Part shown: piece after piece, positions 1-8,400 of the stretch
Layout: every line of letters starts with the position of its first letter
How positions within the stretch are numbered: position 1 is the stretch's first letter
Source: Planctomycetota bacterium
Lineage (GTDB): Bacteria > Planctomycetota > UBA8742 > SKZP01 > JAIOTL01
Direction of reading: 5' to 3'
DNA length: 9,901 nt
Assembly: GCA_021106775.1 (NCBI GenBank)
Contig: JAIOTL010000347.1
Span: forward strand, 1-9,901
Program-made: the position numbers and the translations under genes
The notes under the pieces: generated by a model
The model's input: only the letters and a program-made list of their open reading frames with translations
Database searches by the model: none
What the model was told of the DNA's origin: nothing

Positions 1-1
1 A

Positions 2-64
2 AATTTCCTCACTCAAAACGTCCTTAATGAAGCTTTGGCTTCACCTGCGGCGTTCTTCAATTAG
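2..64 (+). CDS. possible 3' end of a plus-strand gene (very tentative)
   Basis: One plus-strand frame is open from the window edge to a TAG at 62-64 and reads like an ordinary protein tail (…NEALASPAAFFN). Twenty codons are too few to judge coding potential, and another plus frame is open to about 128, so this may be chance. A perfect hairpin lies inside it (TGAAGC 28-33, TTTG loop, GCTTCA 38-43). No family can be named. The rest of 65-271 shows no gene, only the repeat described at 150-180. Confidence 0.18.
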   Translation, partial: NFLTQNVLNEALASPAAFFN

Positions 65-149
65 AAATTCCGAATCTCACGCAAATCTGATAAAATTCAA
101 TCATAACTATTTTTCAAACACTGCCTAATACTGTATATCGAAAATTAAT

Positions 150-180
150 GGAAATGGTGGAACAGACATCCCTGCCTGTT
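150..180 (-). repeat. CAGGCA-type palindromic repeat, left copy
   Basis: Read on the minus strand, this 31-base segment matches 27 of 31 bases of the segment at 9030-9060 on the plus strand. The palindromic part (161-180) folds into an 8-pair stem with one G·T wobble and a GGGA loop on the minus strand, followed by the shared tail CCACCATTT. It resembles short extragenic palindromes of the REP type. It lies downstream of the pseudokinase stop codon. Confidence 0.7.
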
Positions 181-271
181 TATATTGTTGGTGAGTTTCA
201 GGCAAGATACCATACACATCGAAAACATAGCGAAATTAATGTAACATTGCAATAAGTTGTGTCTCATTGCA

Positions 272-2206
272 CTAGCTTCGGTCAGGTTCTGAATCTTCAT
301 CATTAGTTGATAAATCGATATTCGTAAAATCAGTAATTTCTTCAATTTCAATATCGTCGATTTCTTCGGTATTATTATTATTCTTGTGAAAATGCTTTTT
401 TTCGTCAGGATTGCTGAGTTTTGACGAAGTGTCGAGCTTAAGAGTACCCATGTTAATCCGAATTTTATCACCACCGTCTAAAGGAACTTTGGGTGCTTTC
501 GAGTACTTACCGCTTGAAGTTCTCGATTCCAAAAACTCCGCTGAATCTTGATATAAAATACTATTTGATGATTGACTATTGTTGTTCGCTGGCAAATGTT
601 CCTGAATAAATTCAGGGAATATTATATCGGGGTCATTATCAGCAGATTGTGGTTGTTTATTTTGAACTGGAATCGGCTTTGATTTTTCGGTTTGTGTTGT
701 TGGAATCAAAGGTGGTGGCGCTTTTTGAATTTGGCTTGTATCCTTAATATCTCGAACTTTTTGTATTCTTGTCGGTGTTTTCACTTTTTTTGAGGTGGGT
801 GTTTTCGCTTTCGCTGAAGTGACAACTTGTTCACGCTTTCTTGGTGTTATTTCCACATTTTCCGGTTTGCGTTTCCGTTTGATTTTTTCTGCTTCACCAT
901 CTTCCTTTTTTACGCGTCTAACAGCATGTTTGCCGGTTTTTGCATCCTTGTCAATAACAGTATTTTTTCTTGTTTTTGAGCCTTTTTGATGCAAATGTGT
1001 TGATTTGTTCTGCTTTTCGCGACCGATTTCCGTCCTTGTTGTTAAGGAAGTCCCGTTTTGCTTTCCAGATTTGAGTTTTTTCGGTGGTTTTTTCAAGAGT
1101 TTCGGGGCATTTTTGGCATTTGTAACTTCTTCAATTTCTATTTCGTCGATTTCTTCTATCTCATTAATATCGATTTCCTCAATCTCATCATCTTGAACGT
1201 CAACAAGCTGATGATTCATCGAAATTGGAGCGGATGCAAGTGGTATAACATCAGCAGCAGGTTGCATTACAATTGCTTCTTGTGCGGCAGCAGGTTCATG
1301 ATACATCTGCAAATCATCAATCTCAAGAATTACCATAAGGTTGGCAATTAATGTCGAGTAAGAATTGAATCTGTCCTCTGGTTTTTTGTTGAGCATTTTA
1401 ACAATTGTTTTTTCGATGTTCTCGCTGAGTTCGAATCGAATTTTCGAAGGTGCAATAAATTCAGCATCATTATGCATTGCGAACAATTCTTCAGGATTAT
1501 CAGAAACGAAAGGATATTTGCCTGTAACAAGATAGTAATAGCAAACTCCGAGCGAGTAAATATCGCTTCTGAAATCGATTGCTTTTTCCGCAGCTTGTTC
1601 CGGCGAGACATATTTCAGCGAATCAAGAAGGATTTCACCATTTTCGGAAGTATCTGTACTGACTGAATGTGCAAGTCCAAACCCGTGAAGTTTCACATTC
1701 TTGGTCTGGTCTAAAATCATAATGTTTTCTAATTTAACACCTTTGTGAATAAGGGCGTTATTGTTGGCATGTTCAAGTGCTAATGCGACTCTAAGGATAA
1801 TGTCAGATGCGAGATACGGGTTGAGAATTTTCACATCTTTCATGATACTTTTAAGGTTTCTGCCGTAGAGAAACTCCATTGAAATATAGTCCAGCTCGCC
1901 GAGTTTGCCTGCTTCGAATACTTTCGCAATATTAATATGGTTAAGCCGACCAGCAGCAACATTTTCCTTGATATATTGCTGTATTTTCACCGGGTCTTTT
2001 ACGAAGGTCGATTGAAAGAACTTCAACGCAACCAGGTTGTTGGTCGAAGTGTGCAACGCTGTAAAAACTTTGCTGAAATCTGAACTGCTTATGTTTTTTA
2101 ACCTAGAATAGCCTTGCAAGGTGATATTTTCAGTCAAGTCAGTTATCCGACTGAAATTAGAGTTTTGGCGAAAACTGCCATTTTGCGAATCATTGTTAAA
2201 AACCAT
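272..2206 (-). CDS. predicted Ser/Thr pseudokinase (PknB-like fold) with acidic-basic-acidic tail
   Basis: This 644-residue protein has a Hanks-type kinase fold at about residues 30-295. Visible landmarks are the VALK lysine (K62), the helix-C glutamate (E81), SPE of the activation segment (201-203), SDIYSLG with D215, and the late arginine in EDRF (R279). The catalytic HRD motif is HKG (154-156), the DFG motif is GFG (175-177), and the glycine-rich loop reads NISSSDFSKVF with no glycine. Phosphotransfer is therefore unlikely; a scaffold or regulatory role is inferred. The tail holds an acidic Glu/Ile segment (about 339-361), a long Lys/Arg-rich low-complexity stretch (about 363-515, with KTPT motifs), and a second acidic segment (about 613-631). 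No membrane segment is seen, so it is probably cytoplasmic. ATG 2206 is preferred, with a weak GGGG five bases upstream. An in-frame TTG at 2296 would add 30 residues but starts inside a tandem repeat. It is transcribed divergently from the giant exported protein. Confidence 0.88.
   Translation of the reverse strand: MVFNNDSQNGSFRQNSNFSRITDLTENITLQGYSRLKNISSSDFSKVFTALHTSTNNLVALKFFQSTFVKDPVKIQQYIKENVAAGRLNHINIAKVFEAGKLGELDYISMEFLYGRNLKSIMKDVKILNPYLASDIILRVALALEHANNNALIHKGVKLENIMILDQTKNVKLHGFGLAHSVSTDTSENGEILLDSLKYVSPEQAAEKAIDFRSDIYSLGVCYYYLVTGKYPFVSDNPEELFAMHNDAEFIAPSKIRFELSENIEKTIVKMLNKKPEDRFNSYSTLIANLMVILEIDDLQMYHEPAAAQEAIVMQPAADVIPLASAPISMNHQLVDVQDDEIEEIDINEIEEIDEIEIEEVTNAKNAPKLLKKPPKKLKSGKQNGTSLTTRTEIGREKQNKSTHLHQKGSKTRKNTVIDKDAKTGKHAVRRVKKEDGEAEKIKRKRKPENVEITPRKREQVVTSAKAKTPTSKKVKTPTRIQKVRDIKDTSQIQKAPPPLIPTTQTEKSKPIPVQNKQPQSADNDPDIIFPEFIQEHLPANNNSQSSNSILYQDSAEFLESRTSSGKYSKAPKVPLDGGDKIRINMGTLKLDTSSKLSNPDEKKHFHKNNNNTEEIDDIEIEEITDFTNIDLSTNDEDSEPDRS
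338..367 (-). repeat. acidic-cassette repeat, copy near the C-terminus of the pseudokinase
   Basis: This 30-base segment encodes EEIDDIEIEE. It matches 28 of 30 bases with the segment at 1127-1156. The two lie 789 bases apart, a multiple of three, so both are read in the same frame. It forms the core of the second acidic segment of the tail. Confidence 0.75.
1127..1156 (-). repeat. acidic-cassette repeat, copy after the kinase domain
   Basis: This segment encodes EEIDEIEIEE and is the partner of 338-367. Immediately upstream in the protein the same theme continues (DEIEEIDINEIEE, coded at about 1157-1195). The first acidic segment therefore looks like a small tandem expansion of an EIEEID unit. 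Confidence 0.75.
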
Positions 2207-2248
2207 TTTTTCCCCATTAATTCTGAGATCGAATATCGAAGAAACTGT

Positions 2249-2332
2249 ACAGGTAAACCTGTTTTTACTCACGGCACTGACAATAGGAGCAGACAAGCCT
2301 GCTTTTTACTCACAACATCGGCAGTAGGACTC
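2249..2332 (-). repeat. two-copy tandem repeat of about 41 bases with small palindromes
   Basis: Units at 2249-2290 and 2291-2332 share CCTG followed by a five-T run and ACTCAC, and then a looser match ending in TAGGA. The first unit begins with a near-perfect palindrome (ACAGGT-AA-ACCTGT, 2249-2262). The second has GCAG/CTGC arms at about 2289-2302. Both lie upstream of ATG 2206 of the pseudokinase, so they would be in its leader. The ACAGG/CCTGT arms recall the CAGGCA-type palindromes elsewhere in the window. Confidence 0.6.
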
Positions 2333-2419
2333 AAGAATTATTTAACCTATTGTAGATGTTGCAAACTTAAAGCAAAAAGTCTGCTAAGGTAAAAATCCAT
2401 TGCTGTTTTAAAAGAAAAC

Positions 2420-2447
2420 ATAATATATTAAACATACTTTTAACAAA
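2420..2447 (-). promoter_or_regulatory. candidate promoter for the pseudokinase gene
   Basis: On the minus strand, TTTGTT (2447-2442) and TATTAT (2425-2420) are separated by 16 bases, a loose match to a housekeeping sigma promoter. If real, the leader would be about 200 bases long and would contain the tandem repeats at 2249-2332. The region is AT-rich, so chance matches are common. Confidence 0.2.
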
Positions 2448-2461
2448 TGAGTTAATAATTA

Positions 2462-2522
2462 CAATGATTATGGATGTTTTTTAGATTTATCGCATCATTG
2501 ATATTGTTATGGATGCTTTTTT
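2462..2522 (+). promoter_or_regulatory. direct-repeat and inverted-repeat cluster upstream of the giant gene
   Basis: TTATGGATG followed by a T run occurs at 2468-2482 and again at 2507-2522, starts 39 bases apart. A perfect 7-base inverted pair, CAATGAT (2462-2468) and ATCATTG (2494-2500), overlaps the first copy. It lies 73-133 bases before the start codon in the shared divergent intergenic region, where an operator or activator site would be expected. The regulator is unknown and no convincing promoter boxes were found next to it. Confidence 0.35.
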
Positions 2523-2583
2523 GTTGTCGAGAAGAAGAAGTATTTTTCACTCAAATGAAGCTATCTGGGTAGTCGAATAATTC

Positions 2584-2590
2584 AGGAGGA
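2584..2590 (+). promoter_or_regulatory. strong ribosome binding site of the giant gene
   Basis: AGGAGGA ends four bases before the ATG at 2595, a near-perfect Shine-Dalgarno match. It fixes the start codon, and the signal peptide that follows agrees with it. Confidence 0.9.
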
Positions 2591-2594
2591 TTAA

Positions 2595-5500
2595 ATGAAT
2601 ATTAACCGAAGAATATACATACTCATTGCATGTTTGATAGTTATGTTTCCTCTAAAATCCGCAATAACAGACGATGAAGGCAACAAGGCAAAGCTTCCCA
2701 AACTTTTGTCAATTCCTGAAGGATTCTCAATTGTCGATTACGATAATAATTTTGATACTAAAATCCATCTTGTAGATGCCATTACAAAAAAGGAGCTCAA
2801 ACTTGAGATTGATGTCAACGAAAAGACTGGTTTAACGCCTTTTAACGTAAATTTTAAGGCAAATCAAAGTTTAAACATTGAAATTGAAGACGCAGAATAT
2901 TTTACACGAGAATTCATCGTTACACTCAAAGGTGATGATGTCGGTAAAGACATTGTTATCCCATGCTATCCCAGGTTCGTCATGCTCAAAGGTGAAGTTA
3001 TGAATCCTGACGGCTCGATTCCTGAAGGTGTTGAAATTGCTTTGAATGACGAATTGCCAGCAAATTATTATCCGGGGTATCACAAAATCAGGAATCTCAT
3101 CGATGCTGAGGGGAAATATTTCCTTCTTCTGCCAATTACTGAAGTTTTAGACAAAGTTAAACTCAGGATTAAGACTTTTAAGTCAAAATATGATGCGGAA
3201 TTGTCGCTAATGCAGGCTCAGTCTGTGAAAACCAAGGATTTTACGATACCAGCATACGAAGTTGAAATCGCTATGCCCGATGAATCGCTGAAAGCTGTTG
3301 ATATTGCCGAATTGTTGAAAAATCTTAGTTTTGAGTCAAACAGCAGATTAAATTTCGAACAGGCGTATAAAATCGAGCAAAAAGCGGAGCTTGAGGATTA
3401 TCCACTAATTATCAGCACGTATATTTCAAGTTACAAGCAGGCAAAAGATGATGCAACCCGTGAATTCATCAGGGCGAGATTGCTGCCCATAGTTCTTGAC
3501 AGCATCAAATACGCAGAGATTACGAACAACATAAAACTCGGACTTGCGTACACCAGGCAGGCAAAAGAGATTTTCGCAGAAAACAAAACTCTCGCGGAAT
3601 TCATCGAGATTTTTGAATACAAAAACATCCCGGGTGCGCTGAAATCCTCTCTGAACGACGCATTCATGGAAGTCGAGTCGAAAAACTATGTAAAAGCATA
3701 TTATCTGCTGAAAACGCTTTCAAAAGAGCAGAAACTCACAGAGAAACTCCGGAAAAAAGTCGTACAGGCGTTTTTTGACACGCGAGACATCTTAATCAAA
3801 GGACATCTTGAAAAAGCGACGAATTTGTACACAAACGACGAATACTTGAAATCGCTCTGGGAAATCGACAAAGCGTGCAAATATTCGCAGGATTTGCCTA
3901 TCTTAAAACTTTTAGCTGAGCGAATAATAAGCAAACTCACTAAAATAAACTCCGAGAGCGAATATTCAGTGCCATTGCGCAAAAATTGGCATGTTAACGG
4001 CGGAGATTTCAAGGTTGACAGGAAGTTATCATTTGAGCAGCCCGGCACACAAAAATGGTACTTGTTTTCACTTGAAAACTACTCAAAGCTTCATTTCGCA
4101 CTTCATTTGCGCAACATCAACGCAGTGAACTACAAACTCAAAGTTTTTCTCGCAAATGAAACAACCCTCATGCCAGGAAATGTTGTTCTCTCGTTCGACA
4201 GCAATAATATCAAGCTGCCGGACAAGAAAACCCAGACAAGACCTACTATACCAAACAAAAATAAAGAAGGTTCAAAAGTGCCTGTAAAACCAGGTTTCGA
4301 GTTTGAATTGCACAAGGAAGACCTCGGAGATTTTATCTTCGCGGAAGGTAAATATTTTGTTTCGATTCAGGCGGATGACATTGAGAACATTAAATTTCCA
4401 AAAGCTGAATGCAGCATGCTCATTGACGTTACTCAGATTGTGGACAAAGATGAAATGCCGATTAAACGGATAAAATTCGGAAAAGACCGTGAAAGTGCAA
4501 AACTGCTGAACCAGGGATTTTATGCATCCATGAAAATCAATGCTGGTGCCAGTCAGTGGTTTAAAATCAATTCCGATTCTGACAAGCACATAGTTCTGAG
4601 ATTTGCAGGTGCAGAGGATTTCTCAAAACTCACACTAAAATTATTCGACAGCAATAACGTATCTGTAAATCCTATACAAAAGGATTTGAAAACCGGTGAA
4701 TATGTATTCAAACTAAGCAAACAACAGTATTTTGTGGAATTAGTGAATAAATCAAGTGTTGATATGGGTGATATCGAATTCAGCATGTTTTTGAGATTCG
4801 TGGAATCAAGCTTGTTTGCAAAGGATGAAGTGGGTTTGAGTTTTAATAACGCGATACCTTTGAATCCCAGTAAGCAATTGACGAGCAAGGTTCGCAGAAG
4901 TATGAACATGCACTACAAATTCAAGGTTGCACGCAAAAATTACATCAATATCACGCTTTATTACAATAAATTCGAGGGTGATATCGATATGAAAATTTAT
5001 AGCGAGACAAAGGATAAAAAACGTGAAATTGTTGTCGGTGCAGCTAACGTCAAGCAGAACAATCGACTTTATTATCGCGGGTATCTCGAAATCGGAATAT
5101 ATTATGTTGTTGTGAAGTCAAACGCGTTGAAAGCACAAACTTATAATATTCGGATGTACGGTGGTTCAACTGTTATCTCATCGGGTTTGAAATTTCAAGA
5201 CCCAATATTGATTCGAGCGGATTCAAAGGAATATGAGATTGATATTAATTATAAGAAGAATAAATGGCTGCAATTCGGCATTGATTCTTTCGGTGAATTG
5301 ACAATTGAGTATAAAATTTCGCAGGGAACAATCGATGACGACGAATACAATAACGTTACACTTGACTTTATTGGAAGCAGGGAAGCGGAAATAATTACTA
5401 AAAAAACTTTTGAAGATACAAAAACAATTACAAGTATGAAAAAACTCATCGGTAAGGGCTTGTATCATATAAATCTCAAGAATTTCACCAGCAATGCTCT

Positions 5501-8393
5501 TAAAATCATTATTTGTTGTAAATTCAGACCGATTGACGAAAATATTTCTTTTGAAAATGCCCTTAAAATCACAACTGAACCGATTTTAGGATTAATCGAT
5601 GTAAAAAGCGGCACAAAACGACTTTTTTCGCTAAATGTTCCTAAAAACGGCATTTTGCAGATTCTATCAACTTTCAAGTTCAACAAAGGTGATATTAATC
5701 TCAGACTTTATGATGCTAAGAAATCGCCAGTAAAGTCAGCGGAAACCAAGAGCAATGACGAAGTTCTAACGTGTCAGCTTGAAAAGGGCGATTATTTCCT
5801 TGAAATTGAGAACATTACAAAAGGGCTTGAGAACAATATCAATCTGTTCATCGATTTCTGCGCATCAAATTCACCGACATCGTCAGCCGATATTACTTCC
5901 GCACAACGCTGGAACGTTCAAATACCCGAAGACATAAACCTTCAAGGCAAATTCGATACTGAATTTAGTTTCATAAAAACAGGCTGGTGCAGTTTCCGAC
6001 TTAACCGGAAAAGACGAATTCAGCTTGCTGTCGAGACAGAATCTCCCGAAACCGATTTCAGCATAAAACTCTTGCACGGTAATGAAATTATCGACAAATC
6101 GACCAGTGCTAAAGGAAAAACATTTATTGATTCTGAACTTGAGGGCGGAATATATTTTGTGAAATTTGACACCGATTCTGAAGAAGAAATCCAATGCAAT
6201 ATCCTGCTTGACAATTACCCGTCAATTTCTTCAATGCGTGGAGTATTCGATAATATAACCCGAAAATCAGCAACGAGCATCAGCAAAAGTAATATTTTCC
6301 CAATAATTTATCAGGGTGAACAATCACTTTGGTACGAAGTTGCCGCAAACACGAACACAAACAACCTCGAAGTCTCGCTTTACAGTGAGGACGAGAAACA
6401 TGAATTCACACTTTCACTTTACGATGCAACCAAGGATGAGCCTGATATCGTTGAATTTTCAACCAATTATCCTGTAAAATTAAGGAAAATACTTTCACCG
6501 GGCAAGATTTATTACGTGAAACTTGAACCTGTTGAACCAGTTCAGTCAAGCAAGATTGTCCTGACATTCCTTGTTGGTCCAAAGCGTCAATTCTCAAACA
6601 ATGTTAGTTATCCGTATCCTTTATCAACTGGTAAATACGAGAATCACAAGCTGTCAAACAATTCCGGTAGTTTTTACACAATGTGTTTCTCAGGTCGAAC
6701 AAAATACAAAATCACCTGCAAATTCGATAACACAAATGCAGACATAGACCTCGAATTGCAGAGAATAAACGGTGAGATAATTTCCGACAGCGAAGGCACT
6801 GGCAACATGGAAATTATCGACGGTGAGATTGATGCAGGTATTTATCGACTGGTTGTGCGGTACAGCGATCAATATTGGGGTGAAACCGTTTATACTTTGG
6901 AAGCTGATTTCGAGATTACCGGCGAATTGCTTTCACCAACGAAAATGAAGGATATTAATACCGCGACATGGACGAATATAAGCAGGGAAAAAGCAGCACA
7001 AATAAAGTCGGATGTTTTAGCTAAGGGTAAAGCTTCATCAATTCCCGCCTGGTATGTTTTCAGTCTGAATAAAAATGCTTCAGTTATTTTAGAAATTAAA
7101 CTTGATAATGACAAAGGCAATCTTGACCTTTTCCTGCTTAATGCACAGGGGCATGAAATTGCTAACTCAAGCACCACGAACAATCTTGAAACATTAAAAA
7201 AACTCTGCACTCAAGGGTTATATTTCATCAGAATTTCAAGTTACAACAATCCCAAGGCTAACAGCTTCGAATTAACGCTTAGGCTTGAGGATGTCGGCGG
7301 AGGGCATTCACAGGTAAGCGCAATTATCACCAAACTTCAGCCCACCGATGTGAAAGATGCAAGAAAATTCGAGGCGAAAACGGAATTTACGCAGAAACAG
7401 CAGTTTCCAACCTGGTTTATGTATGTTTTCGAGAAACCGGCATGGATTCAGTTAGAAGGTACGATTAAAGGTGGAAACGGCACGGGTTATCTGTACTTTG
7501 TGAAGAAAAGCAAGGAAGAAGACCTCAAAAAAGATGATACGAGCGAAGGTGAGATACTGGGACAGCTTTATCTTATTGATAAAAATTTGAACAGATGGGG
7601 TCGAACAGAAAATGTTATGCAAAAAATCAGCATCGGAATCCCTGCTGGCACATATTATATCAAGTTCACCGGTAACTTCTTGAATGGTCAAACAAAAATT
7701 ACAGGAACATATCTCGACGGCATCGATGAAATGTTGAAAGCACCCGTAATCTCAAGCGGAATATTCAAAGATATGACACTTGCGAAGAAATCAAAATACT
7801 GGTTCAAGGTTAAATCATCACGGGAATTCAAGATTATTTCAAGCGTCTACAACGAAACTGAAGTTAGCAACATTAAACTGTCATTGCATTCTCAGAAGAT
7901 TAAGATTTCGGATTCGTTCAAGGATACTAAAACCGGCATTATTTTTAGTGAAATCTCCGCAGGTGAATATTTCATTATGCTCGAAAACACTTCAGATAAA
8001 GAAATAAATGCTGATTTCCAGATTATTGTTCTCGACGATATTCATCCGCTTGGAAAATGTAAGATGTTGAAGGTTAATTCGAAGACATCCGGGAAATTTG
8101 AGCGAAATTCCACCAGTGGCGAGATGTTCCTTATCGAGATTAAGGAGCAGAGCAAAGTTCGTATTTCATTTAAGATTACTGATAAAAATGGCTATCCAAG
8201 CATGAATATTTCGAGGATAACACTGCCTGAAAGCGATAAACAGCGTAATGCGATGCGAGGTAGTCAGGGGAATACATACGAAGGAAATCTTGATGCGGGA
8301 GTTTATCTGATAATCGTAAACAATGACTATTATTACAAAGAAACGAACTTTATTATCGAGTTTTCAATAAGCGGCGGTGATTTTACAGAATAG
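2595..8393 (+). CDS. giant exported protein with twelve PPC-like beta-sandwich repeats
   Basis: This 1932-residue protein is set by a strong ribosome binding site. Residues 1-23 form a Sec signal peptide (NRR, a hydrophobic core, then probable cleavage after KSA). About 40-125 and 126-222 look like two small beta domains. The second has the layout of carboxypeptidase-regulatory-like domains (KGEVMNPDGSIPEGVEIAL … DAEGKYFLLLP). About 235-455 is predicted helical and may be TPR-like. The remainder holds twelve degenerate repeats, each with an early aromatic strand (for example W488, W655, W891, W1131, W1246, W1486, W1607, W1736), a middle strand such as GDINLRLYD, and a closing turn-strand of the G-x-Y-[FYV] kind. 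Those closing strands begin at about 585, 711, 834, 955, 1065, 1185, 1303, 1415, 1541, 1685, 1790 and 1902. This matches the bacterial pre-peptidase C-terminal (PPC) domain, usually an accessory of secreted peptidases, yet no peptidase or other enzyme domain is visible. No C-terminal sorting domain or anchor is seen. A periplasmic or surface structural or binding role is inferred. Confidence 0.88.
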   Translation: MNINRRIYILIACLIVMFPLKSAITDDEGNKAKLPKLLSIPEGFSIVDYDNNFDTKIHLVDAITKKELKLEIDVNEKTGLTPFNVNFKANQSLNIEIEDAEYFTREFIVTLKGDDVGKDIVIPCYPRFVMLKGEVMNPDGSIPEGVEIALNDELPANYYPGYHKIRNLIDAEGKYFLLLPITEVLDKVKLRIKTFKSKYDAELSLMQAQSVKTKDFTIPAYEVEIAMPDESLKAVDIAELLKNLSFESNSRLNFEQAYKIEQKAELEDYPLIISTYISSYKQAKDDATREFIRARLLPIVLDSIKYAEITNNIKLGLAYTRQAKEIFAENKTLAEFIEIFEYKNIPGALKSSLNDAFMEVESKNYVKAYYLLKTLSKEQKLTEKLRKKVVQAFFDTRDILIKGHLEKATNLYTNDEYLKSLWEIDKACKYSQDLPILKLLAERIISKLTKINSESEYSVPLRKNWHVNGGDFKVDRKLSFEQPGTQKWYLFSLENYSKLHFALHLRNINAVNYKLKVFLANETTLMPGNVVLSFDSNNIKLPDKKTQTRPTIPNKNKEGSKVPVKPGFEFELHKEDLGDFIFAEGKYFVSIQADDIENIKFPKAECSMLIDVTQIVDKDEMPIKRIKFGKDRESAKLLNQGFYASMKINAGASQWFKINSDSDKHIVLRFAGAEDFSKLTLKLFDSNNVSVNPIQKDLKTGEYVFKLSKQQYFVELVNKSSVDMGDIEFSMFLRFVESSLFAKDEVGLSFNNAIPLNPSKQLTSKVRRSMNMHYKFKVARKNYINITLYYNKFEGDIDMKIYSETKDKKREIVVGAANVKQNNRLYYRGYLEIGIYYVVVKSNALKAQTYNIRMYGGSTVISSGLKFQDPILIRADSKEYEIDINYKKNKWLQFGIDSFGELTIEYKISQGTIDDDEYNNVTLDFIGSREAEIITKKTFEDTKTITSMKKLIGKGLYHINLKNFTSNALKIIICCKFRPIDENISFENALKITTEPILGLIDVKSGTKRLFSLNVPKNGILQILSTFKFNKGDINLRLYDAKKSPVKSAETKSNDEVLTCQLEKGDYFLEIENITKGLENNINLFIDFCASNSPTSSADITSAQRWNVQIPEDINLQGKFDTEFSFIKTGWCSFRLNRKRRIQLAVETESPETDFSIKLLHGNEIIDKSTSAKGKTFIDSELEGGIYFVKFDTDSEEEIQCNILLDNYPSISSMRGVFDNITRKSATSISKSNIFPIIYQGEQSLWYEVAANTNTNNLEVSLYSEDEKHEFTLSLYDATKDEPDIVEFSTNYPVKLRKILSPGKIYYVKLEPVEPVQSSKIVLTFLVGPKRQFSNNVSYPYPLSTGKYENHKLSNNSGSFYTMCFSGRTKYKITCKFDNTNADIDLELQRINGEIISDSEGTGNMEIIDGEIDAGIYRLVVRYSDQYWGETVYTLEADFEITGELLSPTKMKDINTATWTNISREKAAQIKSDVLAKGKASSIPAWYVFSLNKNASVILEIKLDNDKGNLDLFLLNAQGHEIANSSTTNNLETLKKLCTQGLYFIRISSYNNPKANSFELTLRLEDVGGGHSQVSAIITKLQPTDVKDARKFEAKTEFTQKQQFPTWFMYVFEKPAWIQLEGTIKGGNGTGYLYFVKKSKEEDLKKDDTSEGEILGQLYLIDKNLNRWGRTENVMQKISIGIPAGTYYIKFTGNFLNGQTKITGTYLDGIDEMLKAPVISSGIFKDMTLAKKSKYWFKVKSSREFKIISSVYNETEVSNIKLSLHSQKIKISDSFKDTKTGIIFSEISAGEYFIMLENTSDKEINADFQIIVLDDIHPLGKCKMLKVNSKTSGKFERNSTSGEMFLIEIKEQSKVRISFKITDKNGYPSMNISRITLPESDKQRNAMRGSQGNTYEGNLDAGVYLIIVNNDYYYKETNFIIEFSISGGDFTE

Positions 8394-8400
8394 TTTTATC

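Noticed and set aside
248..271. Terminator of the pseudokinase gene from the TGCAAT/ATTGCA pair
   Set aside because: The stem has only six AT-rich pairs with a 12-base loop, abuts the stop codon, and has no T run after it on the minus strand.
1428..1438. tRNA T-loop-like sequence (AGTTCGAATCG)
   Set aside because: It is inside the kinase coding region and no matching acceptor or anticodon arms surround it.
2207..2296. N-terminal extension of the pseudokinase from a TTG at 2296
   Set aside because: The added 30 residues would be encoded partly by the palindromic tandem repeat at 2249-2332, and an ATG lies at 2206 just before the conserved part.
2362..2369. Bacteroidota-type promoter box (TAAGTTTG on the minus strand)
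   Set aside because: No TTTG or TTG box lies at the required upstream distance, so the match is probably chance.
2622..2633. Lipoprotein signal (LIAC, residues 10-13) in the giant protein
   Set aside because: The hydrophobic stretch before the cysteine is too short and continues after it, so an ordinary signal peptide fits better.
8300..8393. Type IX secretion C-terminal sorting domain on the giant protein
   Set aside because: The C-terminus is the last PPC-like repeat, ending SISGGDFTE, with none of the usual sorting-domain motifs.
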